From NCBI GenBank assembly GCA_000442125.1, contig KE546976.1, forward strand, positions 744,001 to 808,000: 64,000 nucleotides of DNA, written 5' to 3'. This document shows positions 35,561 through 45,221 of the stretch, piece after piece; the first letter of the stretch is position 1; each line of letters begins with the position of its first letter. Below the pieces are notes generated by a model that was not told the DNA's origin, ran no database searches, and was given only the letters and a program-made list of their open reading frames with translations. The position numbers were made by a program, and so were the translations under genes. This DNA comes from Opeltia flavorubescens. Taxonomy: Eukaryota; Ascomycota; Lecanoromycetes; Teloschistales; Teloschistaceae.

Positions 35561-37264
35561 ATGGCAACCACCTCAGGACCGAATCCCAGCAGACTTCTTG
35601 GCTCTGAAGCTCCAACCAATCAACGCGCAGCTTCAGCAAAAGTCTCCATTGAGAGAACGAATGATGGGAAATCAAGATTCCGAGGTTGCTCAAGTATCAA
35701 ATGTTACGAAACCTCTGAAAAACTTGGAGAGGGCACCTTCGGAGAGGTATACAAGGCTCGATCGGTCAAGGATGGACATGTTGTAGCCTTGAAGAAGATA
35801 CTGATGCATAACGAGAAGGATGGCTTTCCCATCACTGCGCTTAGGGAAATCAAATTACTCAAGATGCTATCCCACCCTAACATCCTGCGACTTGAGGAGA
35901 TGGCTGTTGAGAGGACCAAAGGCGAGGGTCGGAAAAAGGCAATCATGTATATGGTCACGCCGTACATGGATCATGACTTGTCAGGCTTGCTCGAAAATCC
36001 AAAAGTCCAATTCTCAGAGCCTCAGATCAAGTGTTACATGCTCCAGCTGCTCGAAGGCCTTAGGTATCTGCACGCGAATAAGATCTTACACCGGGACATG
36101 AAGGCTGCGAATCTCTTGATCAATAACAAGGGCATACTTCAGATTGCAGACTTCGGGTTGGCCAGACCGTACGACGATCCGCCTCCGCAGCCTGGCAAGG
36201 GTGGCGGTGAGGCGAGAAGAGACTACACCACTTTGGTAGTCACCCGGTGGTACAGACCTCCCGAACTCTTACTGCAACTCCGTCGCTATACGACCGCTAT
36301 AGACATGTGGGGGGTCGGGTGCGTTTTTGGTGAAATGTTCAAGGGCAAGCCTATTCTCGCAGGAGCCAGTGACTTGAATCAAGCACAGATGATATTTGAC
36401 CTGGTGGGGTCGCCAACAGAAGAAAACATGCCAGGTTGGAGCTCTCTTCCCGGCTGCGATGGCGTTCGATCTTTCTCTCCGCGCTCTAGTACGCTGGCGC
36501 AAGTCTTCCGTCAGGAGGGCTCTTCGGCTATTTCACTTTTAAATGAGCTATTGAAACTTGATTGGCGCAAACGGATTAATGCCATCGACGCTTTGCAGCA
36601 CCCATATTTCGACAGTCACCCGCTGCCTGCTCGACCTGGTGATATCCCCCGTTTTGAGGATTCGCATGAGTTAGATCGGCGCAAGTTCCGGGGGCAGAAA
36701 GCGGCATTACCGCCTGCTCCAGCCGGAGGTTCAGTCGGCATGGGTGCGAACGGTGATTGGGCACATGGTCCTACAGCTGTCAATCACCAAGGGCCTCCGC
36801 GACCTCGAGGTGGAGGGTTAGGACTTCCTACCCAGCAGCAGCAATACCCTCAGCGGCGATACGATCATACCAATCGATTACCTCCTCCACCTCAAGATCA
36901 CCGTCCGCCAGGACCACCGCCGCCGCCACCTCATCGACCAGCGTGGGCTCGGGATGCAAACGGGCTCCCTCCTAGACCGCCCCCAAGTCATGTAGGCGGT
37001 GGCGGAGGTATTGGCTGGTCAAACGATTTACCTGTTGACGGACCTCGGACCCGAGCCCCGCATAGGGGTGTGCCACCCGGAAGCTCGCGAGGCGCTGTAG
37101 ATACGTACATACCTAGCTATGCGAATCGGGCCGATGGACCTCGAGGCCGGGATGATGGCCATCGGAGGGACGAGCGAGGCGATCGGGGTCGAAATGACGA
37201 CCGAAGTCGCAGCCCTCAGGTATACCGAGAGCGAGAACGTGCGCGCGAGATGCATCGGCGATGA
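35561..37264 (+). CDS. BUR1: Cyclin-dependent kinase BUR1 (CDK9-like)
   Basis: Kinase of the BUR/P-TEFb complex; phosphorylates Spt5 and the polymerase II C-terminal domain to support elongation. One exon, 567 aa. Kinase domain at about residues 47-355: [11 protein letters not shown] loop, VALKK lysine, the [14 protein letters not shown] cyclin-binding helix (a variant of PSTAIRE), [10 protein letters not shown] catalytic loop, [12 protein letters not shown], activation threonine in [15 protein letters not shown] and [12 protein letters not shown]. The C-terminal ~170 residues are Pro/Gly/Arg-rich ([13 protein letters not shown]) and end in a [13 protein letters not shown] repeat-like Arg/Asp region. 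In-frame codons extend upstream to a TTG at 35441, but the first ATG is at 35561. Found in the same window as ELF1 and EPL1, but clustering is not implied. Confidence 0.95.
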   Translation: MATTSGPNPSRLLGSEAPTNQRAASAKVSIERTNDGKSRFRGCSSIKCYETSEKLGEGTFGEVYKARSVKDGHVVALKKILMHNEKDGFPITALREIKLLKMLSHPNILRLEEMAVERTKGEGRKKAIMYMVTPYMDHDLSGLLENPKVQFSEPQIKCYMLQLLEGLRYLHANKILHRDMKAANLLINNKGILQIADFGLARPYDDPPPQPGKGGGEARRDYTTLVVTRWYRPPELLLQLRRYTTAIDMWGVGCVFGEMFKGKPILAGASDLNQAQMIFDLVGSPTEENMPGWSSLPGCDGVRSFSPRSSTLAQVFRQEGSSAISLLNELLKLDWRKRINAIDALQHPYFDSHPLPARPGDIPRFEDSHELDRRKFRGQKAALPPAPAGGSVGMGANGDWAHGPTAVNHQGPPRPRGGGLGLPTQQQQYPQRRYDHTNRLPPPPQDHRPPGPPPPPPHRPAWARDANGLPPRPPPSHVGGGGGIGWSNDLPVDGPRTRAPHRGVPPGSSRGAVDTYIPSYANRADGPRGRDDGHRRDERGDRGRNDDRSRSPQVYRERERAREMHRR

Positions 37265-38436
37265 TGCCAGGAGCCGGCAGCAGTCAGGTACATCCTATTT
37301 CATGCCACGAACCGGAGCCTATTGCCGTGGTTGAACAGTGCAGCATAAATACCGAAAACGCACGAGTCAACGTGTAGGGCTGAATCAATGAGCGCTTGGA
37401 CTTTTCATGCGCTCTAGTGGTTGGATATGGCCACGACATGAGAAATGGGCGCTGGAGGTCTTGTTCGTACGTATCCCGTATTGCCTCCATAATACATGTG
37501 GACTTGCACAGCCATAAGAAAGTCACAGAGTGGTCTACCGCATATGCTAAGAATCGAAATGCTAGGATTATGCTAGGAATTGAAAGAGAGAAGCGCGAGC
37601 ATGGAGAAGGCGGAGATATAAGAACAGGAGGCAGCAAGAAATAGGGATTAGGATTCGACCAAGGCTGGGAGAAGCACTAGAGGCAGGCGGGCGGTCTGGA
37701 CACGAGTTACATGATCGACATGGCTTATCCGAGAGGTCAGTCACGATTTGTACCTCATGAGTTCAAAGGACAGGTTACAAGATAAAGCGTCGTGCTTGGG
37801 AGGGTGAAATGTAATTGGTCACCAGCAAGCGCTGCTGCGTCGCGATCACGCCACTCGCCCACAGGCAGGAGTAATTGAGGCGGCGCGATGTAGACCAGTG
37901 AGGTTCTAAGCATACTTGTAGACGGCATATGTGTCGCTTTGATTTATTCTCATATTCAGCATTCGTGTTTTCAGGCATTTGATAAAAGTATCCTCTCCTC
38001 CAGCGTATTGGTAGGTTCACCTGCTTAGGCCAGGAAAAGCTTAGCAGGGTGAGGTGGTGCCCACTCCGTCAGCCTTACCGTGACCCGCATTCGCCGGCTT
38101 TCCCACTCCTCAAAACTTGGATGAACCTTTCCCTTCCATCATACCACCGCAACAATCGGCTCTGTCGACCCAGGTTGACACTTTGCTCTTCATACTGCCA
38201 CGTTTCTCACCAGCGTTTGACGGGAAACGTCCTCTTTTGCTCCTTTGCTCATACCACGCTCTAGCTTACATTGCTCCACCTGTTTTGCTTTCTTCGCATC
38301 ATTCTAGCTCAGAAACCTCGCTCCAAGCTACCAGTCCACGCTCTCGTCAAGGCGTCTGAAAAAAGCTCATGGACGCGTCGTCCAACCTCTGAATCATTCT
38401 TCCGGTGTGAAAAAACCTTCGCCTGCCCGCCTGGCC
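37265..38436. promoter_or_regulatory. Long intergenic region, forkhead gene promoter and leader
   Basis: A 1172-base gap between BUR1 and the forkhead gene, both plus. The 3' half (about 38060-38430) is C/T-rich and densely stop-interrupted, as in long fungal 5' leaders. No RNA gene recognised. Confidence 0.45.
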
Positions 38437-40536
38437 ATGGCATCAACGCGACAGATCCACGTCTATGAAGATCCCGCCTTTCACCTTCCACCTCATGACA
38501 ACCTGGAACGTGCCCATCCGTTATTAGACCCATCAATCCCTGCTTCCGACGGCCGTTCTCCTCTTAAGCTCAGCCAAGCGAAGTCCACACCGCCCAAGGT
38601 CTCAACCACCCATCTCAAGCAAGTGTGTCTTCCGCCTCCCCACTCAACCACTTTCACCACCGACTCCCCCGTCAAAAAGCCTCAACCTGCTCCTTGTTAT
38701 GCTCCTACCCCAGCAGCGATCGATGCTGCTGTCTTCGGTCCTCTACCCGCTTTACCCATCTTTGACCAGGAAAACCTCCAGCATCTGCACCACAGGGACA
38801 ACTATGCCACATTCCCTGACCTTACCGATGGCTACCAATTGCCCAAAGCCAAGAACATAACCGCCACTTCCGACACATCCAAAACACGAAAGCCAAAATT
38901 GGCCGACTTTGAGGCACCGGCATCGGCCGAACTCCCCGAACCACATGAACTACCGCCCGTCGAAGATAGCGGAAAGAAGCCTCCATTTAGTTATGCGCAG
39001 CTCATCGGCATGGCGATTCTTCGGGCTCCTGATCGGCGTTTGACTTTAGCCCAGATCTACAAATGGATTTCCGACAGTTTCTCCTTCTATCGACTGTCGA
39101 CTACACCTACAGGGTGGCAGAACAGCATTCGCCACAATCTTTCCATCAATGAAGCTTTCATCAAGCAAGAACGACGCAAAGATAATCCAGGAAAGGGTAA
39201 CTACTGGATCATCGTGCCTGGCAAGGAGGCCAAATTTCTAAGACAAAAAGTGAGTCGTCGCTCACAGTCTGCCGGTGGGCCCGCCATGAAGACCTTCTCC
39301 CAACCTCTGAACGAGCCAAACCCAAGCGCCTGGTCAGTGCCCGTCATCGCTGAGCATCAATTCGTCGCGGATGATTTCAATATCCCGCAGCAGCCCTCAT
39401 CAGATGCCACCATCCCAGCATCCGATGCTATTCCGTCCGACGATGGTCAACAAGAAGTCGAGAATATGCCGCCGCCTACCTTGCGTCATCCCATTGCATC
39501 TCCATCTCCAGATATCGCGTCTTCGCCTCCTCTTGCGACTGTTGTCGATCCTCGAGAAGAATCGCCTTTGTTGACATCAGATCCCTTGCTTCCGACAGCC
39601 GAGACGCGAGGCAAGAAGCGAAATGCTACTGCTATGGATGACAGTGGTTACTTTTCGTCTCTCGAATCGTCGATAGCCCGACGGCTTAGTACTGCGAAGA
39701 CTTCAGGAGATTTAGCAGCTGGTCAACCGCGTCTCAAGCGAGGTCGTGCCGAGGAAGAGATAGCGCGTATCAGATCTTCTTCCCACGATACAAGCCCAAG
39801 CAAGTTTTGGTCGTTAGCAAAACAAGGGTCGCCTCCTTTAATATCGTCTTCTCCCTTCCGCGAGCTTGACAACCCTGTCTTGTTAGCGCCCCTTACTCCT
39901 TCGCTCACGTTCAAGTTGCCAGCGAAACCACCGCCATCTGTTTCGCCAACCACAAACTTACAGAATCATCGTAACCACATCAGAGCGCTATATGGGTCTC
40001 CCTTGCGTGACATGGACGCTCTGCATGGCGACGTTCCAAGTCCCATGTTCAATCTTCATGATGATGACCACAATGAAGGGTTGCAACCAAATTTCGGTAT
40101 CTTTGATGACGCAAACAAGACACCTTCCTCCTTTCGTGGATCACCTTCTCCTGCGAAGCGCTCAACCTGCCGCCATCCTGTCACGCGATCGGCTAGGACA
40201 AACAATGCACTAACCGACATCACGGATACCCAGCTGAATCGCAGAATCTTTGCTCCGGCTTCCAAGGCGGCGTACCTAGACTCACCAACTCGGTCGCAAA
40301 AGTCAGCGACCAGAATACATTTGAATGCAAAACTTCACCATGACCAAATTCAAGAAAATGCAGAGAATGAGTCACTCTTTAATCTCCACTTGCTTGCTGG
40401 TGAAGATGATGAACTGGAGGAATTAGACATATTGCAAAACTTCCAAAAGATTGGGCAAAATCAGAACCCTACGCCTAAATCGAAGAAGCCAACGCGGCCA
40501 GCCCTTGGAACACGAAGCTATACCTCTTACTTTTGA
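38437..40536 (+). CDS. Forkhead transcription factor (Hcm1/Sep1-like)
   Basis: Intronless ORF of 699 aa with one forkhead winged-helix DNA-binding domain at about residues 183-275: KKPPFSYAQLIGMAILRAPD, LTLAQIYKWISDSFSFYR, recognition helix WQNSIRHNLSINEAFIK and wing residues NPGKGNYWIIVPG. No FHA domain is seen, so it is closer to Hcm1/Sep1 (S-phase and septation gene control) than to Fkh1/Fkh2. The flanks are Ser/Pro-rich and disordered. The tail carries an acidic patch (AGEDDELEELDILQNFQKIG) that might be an activation or interaction region. Start at the first ATG, giving MASTRQIHVYEDP; a GTG at 38407 is not used. Nuclear. Target genes cannot be read from this sequence. Confidence 0.88.
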   Translation: MASTRQIHVYEDPAFHLPPHDNLERAHPLLDPSIPASDGRSPLKLSQAKSTPPKVSTTHLKQVCLPPPHSTTFTTDSPVKKPQPAPCYAPTPAAIDAAVFGPLPALPIFDQENLQHLHHRDNYATFPDLTDGYQLPKAKNITATSDTSKTRKPKLADFEAPASAELPEPHELPPVEDSGKKPPFSYAQLIGMAILRAPDRRLTLAQIYKWISDSFSFYRLSTTPTGWQNSIRHNLSINEAFIKQERRKDNPGKGNYWIIVPGKEAKFLRQKVSRRSQSAGGPAMKTFSQPLNEPNPSAWSVPVIAEHQFVADDFNIPQQPSSDATIPASDAIPSDDGQQEVENMPPPTLRHPIASPSPDIASSPPLATVVDPREESPLLTSDPLLPTAETRGKKRNATAMDDSGYFSSLESSIARRLSTAKTSGDLAAGQPRLKRGRAEEEIARIRSSSHDTSPSKFWSLAKQGSPPLISSSPFRELDNPVLLAPLTPSLTFKLPAKPPPSVSPTTNLQNHRNHIRALYGSPLRDMDALHGDVPSPMFNLHDDDHNEGLQPNFGIFDDANKTPSSFRGSPSPAKRSTCRHPVTRSARTNNALTDITDTQLNRRIFAPASKAAYLDSPTRSQKSATRIHLNAKLHHDQIQENAENESLFNLHLLAGEDDELEELDILQNFQKIGQNQNPTPKSKKPTRPALGTRSYTSYF

Positions 40537-41146
40537 ACTTCTGGGATCTTGCTGGCGGCAAATTTAGGTCAATGAACGAATCCGACGCATGAGAGCGTAA
40601 AGACATGTATCTGAAGAAACGGTCATATGCAGCGTGCCATTGGTGGATAATGCAAGGGTTTTTCTGATCAAGGTTTAAGAACGTACCACGAGCCGGTGTA
40701 CGATTAAGGTTGTTTTTTGTCGGTTTCAACGTCATGAGGATATTTTGATGAGTATGAAAATAATGACTGAGGTGTTCAGGAACACGAGTGGTGTGGGACT
40801 CATGATGACCAAGCAGGGATGATCGCGATGACAAAGATGCGGGCAATGAGTGCATACAGGAGTCTCATGCCTATAGAAGGGTAAGGGCGAGTCACGATTC
40901 TATGCTGCCTCATAGTCTATCTAAACGAGAGTTACATGTTCAAGCAATCAATGTGTCAATGAATCAAGACTACAGACATGAACTTCCGCTACTGCATGTT
41001 GAGGAAAGCTGTTCCGCTGCTTGTTCCCCATGCCTTGAGCACCGGCCACACATGACTGTCTGACCAGAGCCGCCTGATATCTTACGTTGTTCATCAAAGC
41101 TGGCTCTTAGCCCAAACCATCTTCTTGAATAAAGAAGCCGTGTGCT
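40537..41146. other. Convergent 3' region between forkhead and NIF-domain genes
   Basis: A 610-base gap between two converging genes. The minus-strand ORF at 40475-40855 overlaps the forkhead 3' end and has no recognisable family. Probably the two 3' UTRs. Confidence 0.4.
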
Positions 41147-42594
41147 CTATGATTGAACCCCATCTTGAACGTTCGCATAGCTCTTAGCCTTCAAACTGAC
41201 TGCAGGAACACCCTTCTGACTCCAGTCCCATCTCCATTTGTCATTGATGCGAAATGGCCGTTCCCTGACAAACGAGCTCACATCCCGAAATGTTCTCGCG
41301 GTCTCAAGATATGCCACCACCTGCCCCAATACGTCAGTCCCATTGTCCTCTCCTTTCTCGCCTCCCTTGACGAACTCTGGTACCACAACGGCATTGTAAG
41401 GTTGCGCGCTGGCCTTCTTCGCACTGTCGTCCAAGAGCAGTGTGTTTTTTTGGCTCCATTTGCCTCCGAAAGCGTGTTCGGGATGTGAACGCTGAATCTC
41501 ATCAAAGGCCCAGACGCGATCGAGGCGCTTGTAAACCTGGACCTTGGCCTTGTATTGCTGCTGGGTGAGGTCAAGCGTATCGCGACCCTGTAAACATAAA
41601 CAGTGAGTATATCTCTCGGGACTCGTATGCCTTTTCATCTTGGGGGATCATCACCCGGAAGATTACTTACCCATTCGCCAAGCAGATATTTCCGTTGGTC
41701 GGGTGTGAAGATCTTAGCGCAGATCGCAGTAACGTTGTGAGGGGTAGCGGAAGACCAGACTAAAACTTTGTAGTTGGAACTGCAGAACGCTAGGAATGGT
41801 TCAAGAGCAGGTCGGGGTTTGTAAGCTGAGGAGGCTTTAGGGCGGTAGAGCAATGTTCCGTTGAGATCGAGGATGAGGAGAAGAGGCTGGGGTGATTGAA
41901 GCTGCAGGCTGGGCATTGTAGATTGAACCAAGTAGGTACTGTTAGGAATCGGGGTAGGTAGAGGCTTGACTGCTGCTGCAGGAAAGGAAGACCGTGTTGT
42001 CTTAAGTATGGGGGAGGGCCGCGCATTTGGAGCTGAACCGTAGCATCGACTCTGTGGTTGTGATGCTGTTGTTATCGTAGATAGTAGGTCCGGTCGTGCT
42101 TGTGCGGTCGAGTACCTGTGATGTCTGTCAATACGCCATGAAGGGTTGCGACCACCAAGTGAGACTGACAGCTTCGATTTCTGGTTGAGAAGACTACGAT
42201 TTGGTATAGAAACTGAAGGCGAGCTCCCCTCGGCGATTGAAACTAGGTTGGGAACGTTCCATCTGCTGGAGGAGGGGGACGATTCACGCTGCGCAGCGAG
42301 AAACGACCCCTTTGGCTGAGGTGGTGCGGCCTGGGTGGATCCAAGAGGAGGAACATTCAGCGGCTGATACTCAGGAGCTTCAGGATCAGGGCACCAGTGT
42401 GTTGCAGCTTGTCTGGATGAGTCATCTTTATACTTCGCTTTTGAAGCTTTCTTCGTCCTCTTGCTCTTTTTCTTTGACATGTGCAAAAGCGGGGTCGGAG
42501 AGGTCTCGTTGCCTAAGTTGAGATTCTCTAAGCCTAGTGTGGGCGCTGTATCGTGTTCGAACCCAGTAGTGTTGAGAAATGGTGAGACCGACAT
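41147..42594 (-). CDS. FCP1/NIF-type HAD domain protein
   Basis: Member of the FCP1-like (NLI-interacting factor) HAD phosphatase group. Exons on the minus strand: 42594-41671 and 41587-41147; 454 aa. The first ~230 residues are disordered, with a Lys-rich patch (KKKSKRTKKASKAKYK) that may be a nuclear signal. The catalytic domain starts LLLILDLNGTLLYRPK, then FLAFCSSNYKVLVWSSATPH, PDQRKYLLGEW joined by the intron to GRDTLDLTQ, a variable insert, and LLLDDSAKKASAQPYNAVVV (HAD motif with the metal-binding Asp pair). HAD motif I usually reads DxDxT; here the second Asp is Asn (DLNGT), as in some fungal relatives, so phosphatase activity is uncertain. Substrate unknown. Confidence 0.8.
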
Positions 42595-42840
42595 GCCTCG
42601 CAGTACGTTTGGCGTACACCACTTGAGGTCCGCTTCGGGTTTGCCCAGGGCGAGTGCGGATTGATGTCTCCGGGCAATCTGATGTGATTAGTGCGTAAGA
42701 CTCAATGGCCGTGAGAACGATAGTACCTCGAAGCATTGATGACTGGCATATTTGAGATGGTGTAAGTCAAGAGCGAGAATTGGTAAGGAAGCGGAGGTCG
42801 CCCTCGGAAACATATAGACTCCATTCTTTGTTTAAGGGAA

Positions 42841-43288
42841 GGGACCATATCCTCTCACCCCCAAGAAACGCTATAACACACCCACAGTATCACTAAAACA
42901 CACCCAACTAGATCTTTGCAGGGGTCCCTACAGCGTAAGAGAGCTCGTAATAAAATTTTGAGGAGTAGGTTTTATAGAGCTCAGCAGGCTGGTTAGATGT
43001 ATAACCTTTTTATCTAGAGGCATCGTAGATTGCGCGTGTTATAGGCCGAAAACTATTCGAGGTGCTTTATGCCAAGACTATATCTACCTAGTAAACTTTC
43101 AACCTGGAATATCTCCACGAAAAAAGCTCGAATTATAGGAATAACTAGATGTATAGACTAGGCTTACTGAGCTCTTCATAATGTACTTATTAGAATTTTC
43201 TGAGAGGCGTTATTACTCTATATGAAGCCTTGCAAATACCTGCTTGGGTGTGTTTTAGTTGTTCTTAGGGGTGAGAGGATATGGTCCC
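42841..43288. mobile_element. MITE-like inverted-repeat element A
   Basis: About 448 bases bounded by a perfect 21-base inverted repeat: 42841-42861 matches the reverse complement of 43268-43288 (core GGGACCATATCCTCTCACC). Further inwards the arms stay similar but imperfect for about 150 bases, including ACTAAAACACACCCAA and GAGCTCAG. The centre is TA-rich with no coding capacity. TAAGGGAA stands directly outside both ends (42833-42840 and 43289-43296), as expected for an 8-base target duplication. The right copy also coincides with the start of element B, so this is ambiguous. Non-autonomous; no transposase is present. Confidence 0.8.
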
Positions 43289-43289
43289 T

Positions 43290-43739
43290 AAGGGAAATGA
43301 TCCTCGAACCCCCAATTATCGCTAAAATACACCTATCCCAATATTTGCAGAGCTCCACACAGCGTGATATTATAGATATCAAAAATCTGAAGAGTATATA
43401 TTAAAGAGCTAAATAAGCCCGTTCAATGCATCCAGTTTTTACTAGAATCCGAGCTTTCCTTATAGAGATATTCCACGGTAAAAGTTTACCGCCGTAAAGA
43501 AGCCTTGGCATTATTCGTAGAGTTAAGATCTTATAATTTAGCGCTAGATTAACGTAAATTATCGATAAAAAGCTTATATATCGAACGGGCTTGCTCAGCT
43601 CTTTAAAACGCACTCTTCAGATTTTTGATATCTATATTATTACGCTGTGTGGAGCTCTGCAAATATTGGGATGGGTGTGTTTTAGTGAAAACGGGAGTGT
43701 GTTTTAGTGACAAATGGGGGTGCGAGGAGGTGCTCCCTT
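43290..43739. mobile_element. MITE-like inverted-repeat element B, same family as A
   Basis: About 450 bases directly adjoining element A. Its best arms, 43337-43395 and 43612-43670, are reverse complements over 59 bases with two mismatches. Outside them both arms carry TCCTCG(A/C)ACCCCCA and CGCTAAAATACACC or CACTAAAACACACC. The right arm has an extra copy of the CACTAAAACACAC word (around 43680-43712). The terminal AAGGGA and the ACCCCC, ACTAAAACACACC and ACAGCGT words recur in element A, so the two belong to one family. No ORF of note. Confidence 0.8.
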
Positions 43740-43805
43740 GTTTAAAGATTCGCTGAGGGACTACTGACTTAGAAAGGAAAGCTGAGCTCCTCGCCTTACA
43801 GGGCT

Positions 43806-43816
43806 AAAACCCTAGA
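43806..43816. promoter_or_regulatory. Telobox-like motif upstream of RRP36
   Basis: AAAACCCTAGA, about 96 bases upstream of the RRP36 start codon. It resembles the AAACCCTA telobox found in front of ribosome-biogenesis genes in several eukaryotes. Function here is inferred. Confidence 0.4.
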
Positions 43817-43911
43817 GATTCGCTGCGTCGTGTCTGGTTTGATGGATGTAGGGATTACATATCCACACTTCTATTCTTGACCAAGCTCTGCTCCGTTGCA
43901 GATACACCACA

Positions 43912-44866
43912 ATGTCGTTTCACTCCATTTTCAAGCAAAGGATTAGCGCAACTAAAGACAAGAGTGATGAGGAAGAGATTGAGTCCAACGTTTCCGAGTC
44001 TCCAATCAATCAAAGTCCAAACGCTGTCGATGGTATAGCGACATCATTGGAGGAGCAGCTCGACCGCGGCAGTGTAGTAATATCTCCACGTGTCCCCTTA
44101 CCTCAATCCCTGACTCGTAAAGTAGCTGTACAGCGATGACACGGCCGTATCTGCAGGTGAAAATCTAGCCACTATTTCCTTTGGGGATCTTGCCAAAGCC
44201 CAAGATAGCTTAGGCAAGCGCAAACGTGCCTATCCTCATGCTATCATTAGTCCAAATCGTATGAGCCCGACTCGAGACATCGGGAACCCTGAAGCTACAG
44301 AGCGGCAAGCGGGAAAGAACGACACTCATGAACGTGCTCGCTCCTCGAAACATGCCCCGACCGAAATATCCTCCAAAAAAGCCGTTTCTCGGAAACGCGA
44401 AGTTGTCCCTACTATCAAACGAGACGTACGGGATCCGCGCTTCGAGCCCACGAGTGGCCCTATCGATGAGGAAAGAACGAAGAAGAACTACGGCTTCCTA
44501 GACGAGTACAGGAAATCGGAGATGTCGGAACTCAGGTCTGCCGTCCGACACACCAAAGACCCAATCACCAAGGATAAGCTGAAACGAGCGCTCTTAAGAA
44601 TGGAATCGAGGCAGAAGACGCAGCAGAGGAAAATCCAGGAACAAGAAGTCTTGCGAGCCCATCGAGCCAAGGAAAAGGAGCAAATTGCGCAGGGAAAGAA
44701 GCCATTCTACCTGAAGAGGGCGGAGCAGAAGAAGCTGGCTTTGGTCCACGGGTACGAAAGCATGAAAGGGAAACAAATCGATAAAATCATTGAGCGAAGG
44801 CGGAAGAAGAAGGCTTCAATGGAGAAAAGAGGCATGCCAGAGGAGAGACGAGCGGTGAATCGGTGA
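43912..44866 (+). CDS. RRP36: rRNA-processing protein RRP36
   Basis: Nucleolar factor of the 90S pre-ribosome needed for early cleavages (A0-A2) towards 18S rRNA. Exons 43912-44073 and 44126-44866; 300 aa. The N-terminal half is acidic/Ser-rich. The conserved part holds ISFGDLAKAQDSLGKRKR, then VRDPRFEPTSGPIDEERTKK and NYGFLDEYRKSEMSELRSAV. The Lys/Glu/Arg-rich helical C-terminus includes KPFYLKRAEQKKLALVHGYE and ends GMPEERRAVNR. The intron is 52 bases (GTAGTA...AAGTAG); splicing there is needed because the unspliced frame stops at 44139. The start gives MSFHSIFKQRI. The upstream region holds a telobox-like word and ends about 170 bases after the MITE pair. Confidence 0.9.
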
Positions 44867-45221
44867 AGGCAGTGGTGTTCACTGCCCGTAGAGAATCTAC
44901 ATCACATGATTCATATGTACCATCTCAACATCTTCTATATGCAATCCCCGTTCGACGCTTCTGAATATCATATGTCGTCGATTAGAAACTAGACTCATAG
45001 AAAGCCATTATCCACCGTTCAAACATGCCAGCCCACGGACCCCTCGGCCATATGAACACCCAGCCCAGCCCTTCATTCTCTCAACGCCAGCCTTGAAAAC
45101 TCCAGTGTCCAAGATTATCGTGTCAAGGCAGCGATCATCACGATTAAGAACGCAGAATACGCTACGAAACATGTAAGTTTTGACTTCAATACCAAGATGA
45201 CTATAGTCGAGACAAGGTAGA
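44867..45221. other. Convergent 3' region after RRP36
   Basis: A 355-base gap between converging genes. No gene or repeat seen. The minus-strand ORF at 45008-45412 overlaps the neighbouring gene in another frame and has no family. Confidence 0.4.

Larger units (their letters stand above)
42595..43911. other. Intergenic region with two inverted-repeat elements
   Basis: A 1317-base divergent gap between the NIF-domain gene (minus) and RRP36 (plus). Most of it is the pair of MITE-like elements listed separately; about 240 bases at the left and 170 at the right remain as promoters. Confidence 0.6.

Noticed and set aside
40475-40855. 126-codon minus-strand ORF overlapping the forkhead 3' end.
   Set aside because: Overlaps coding sequence antisense and has no family; shadow ORF.
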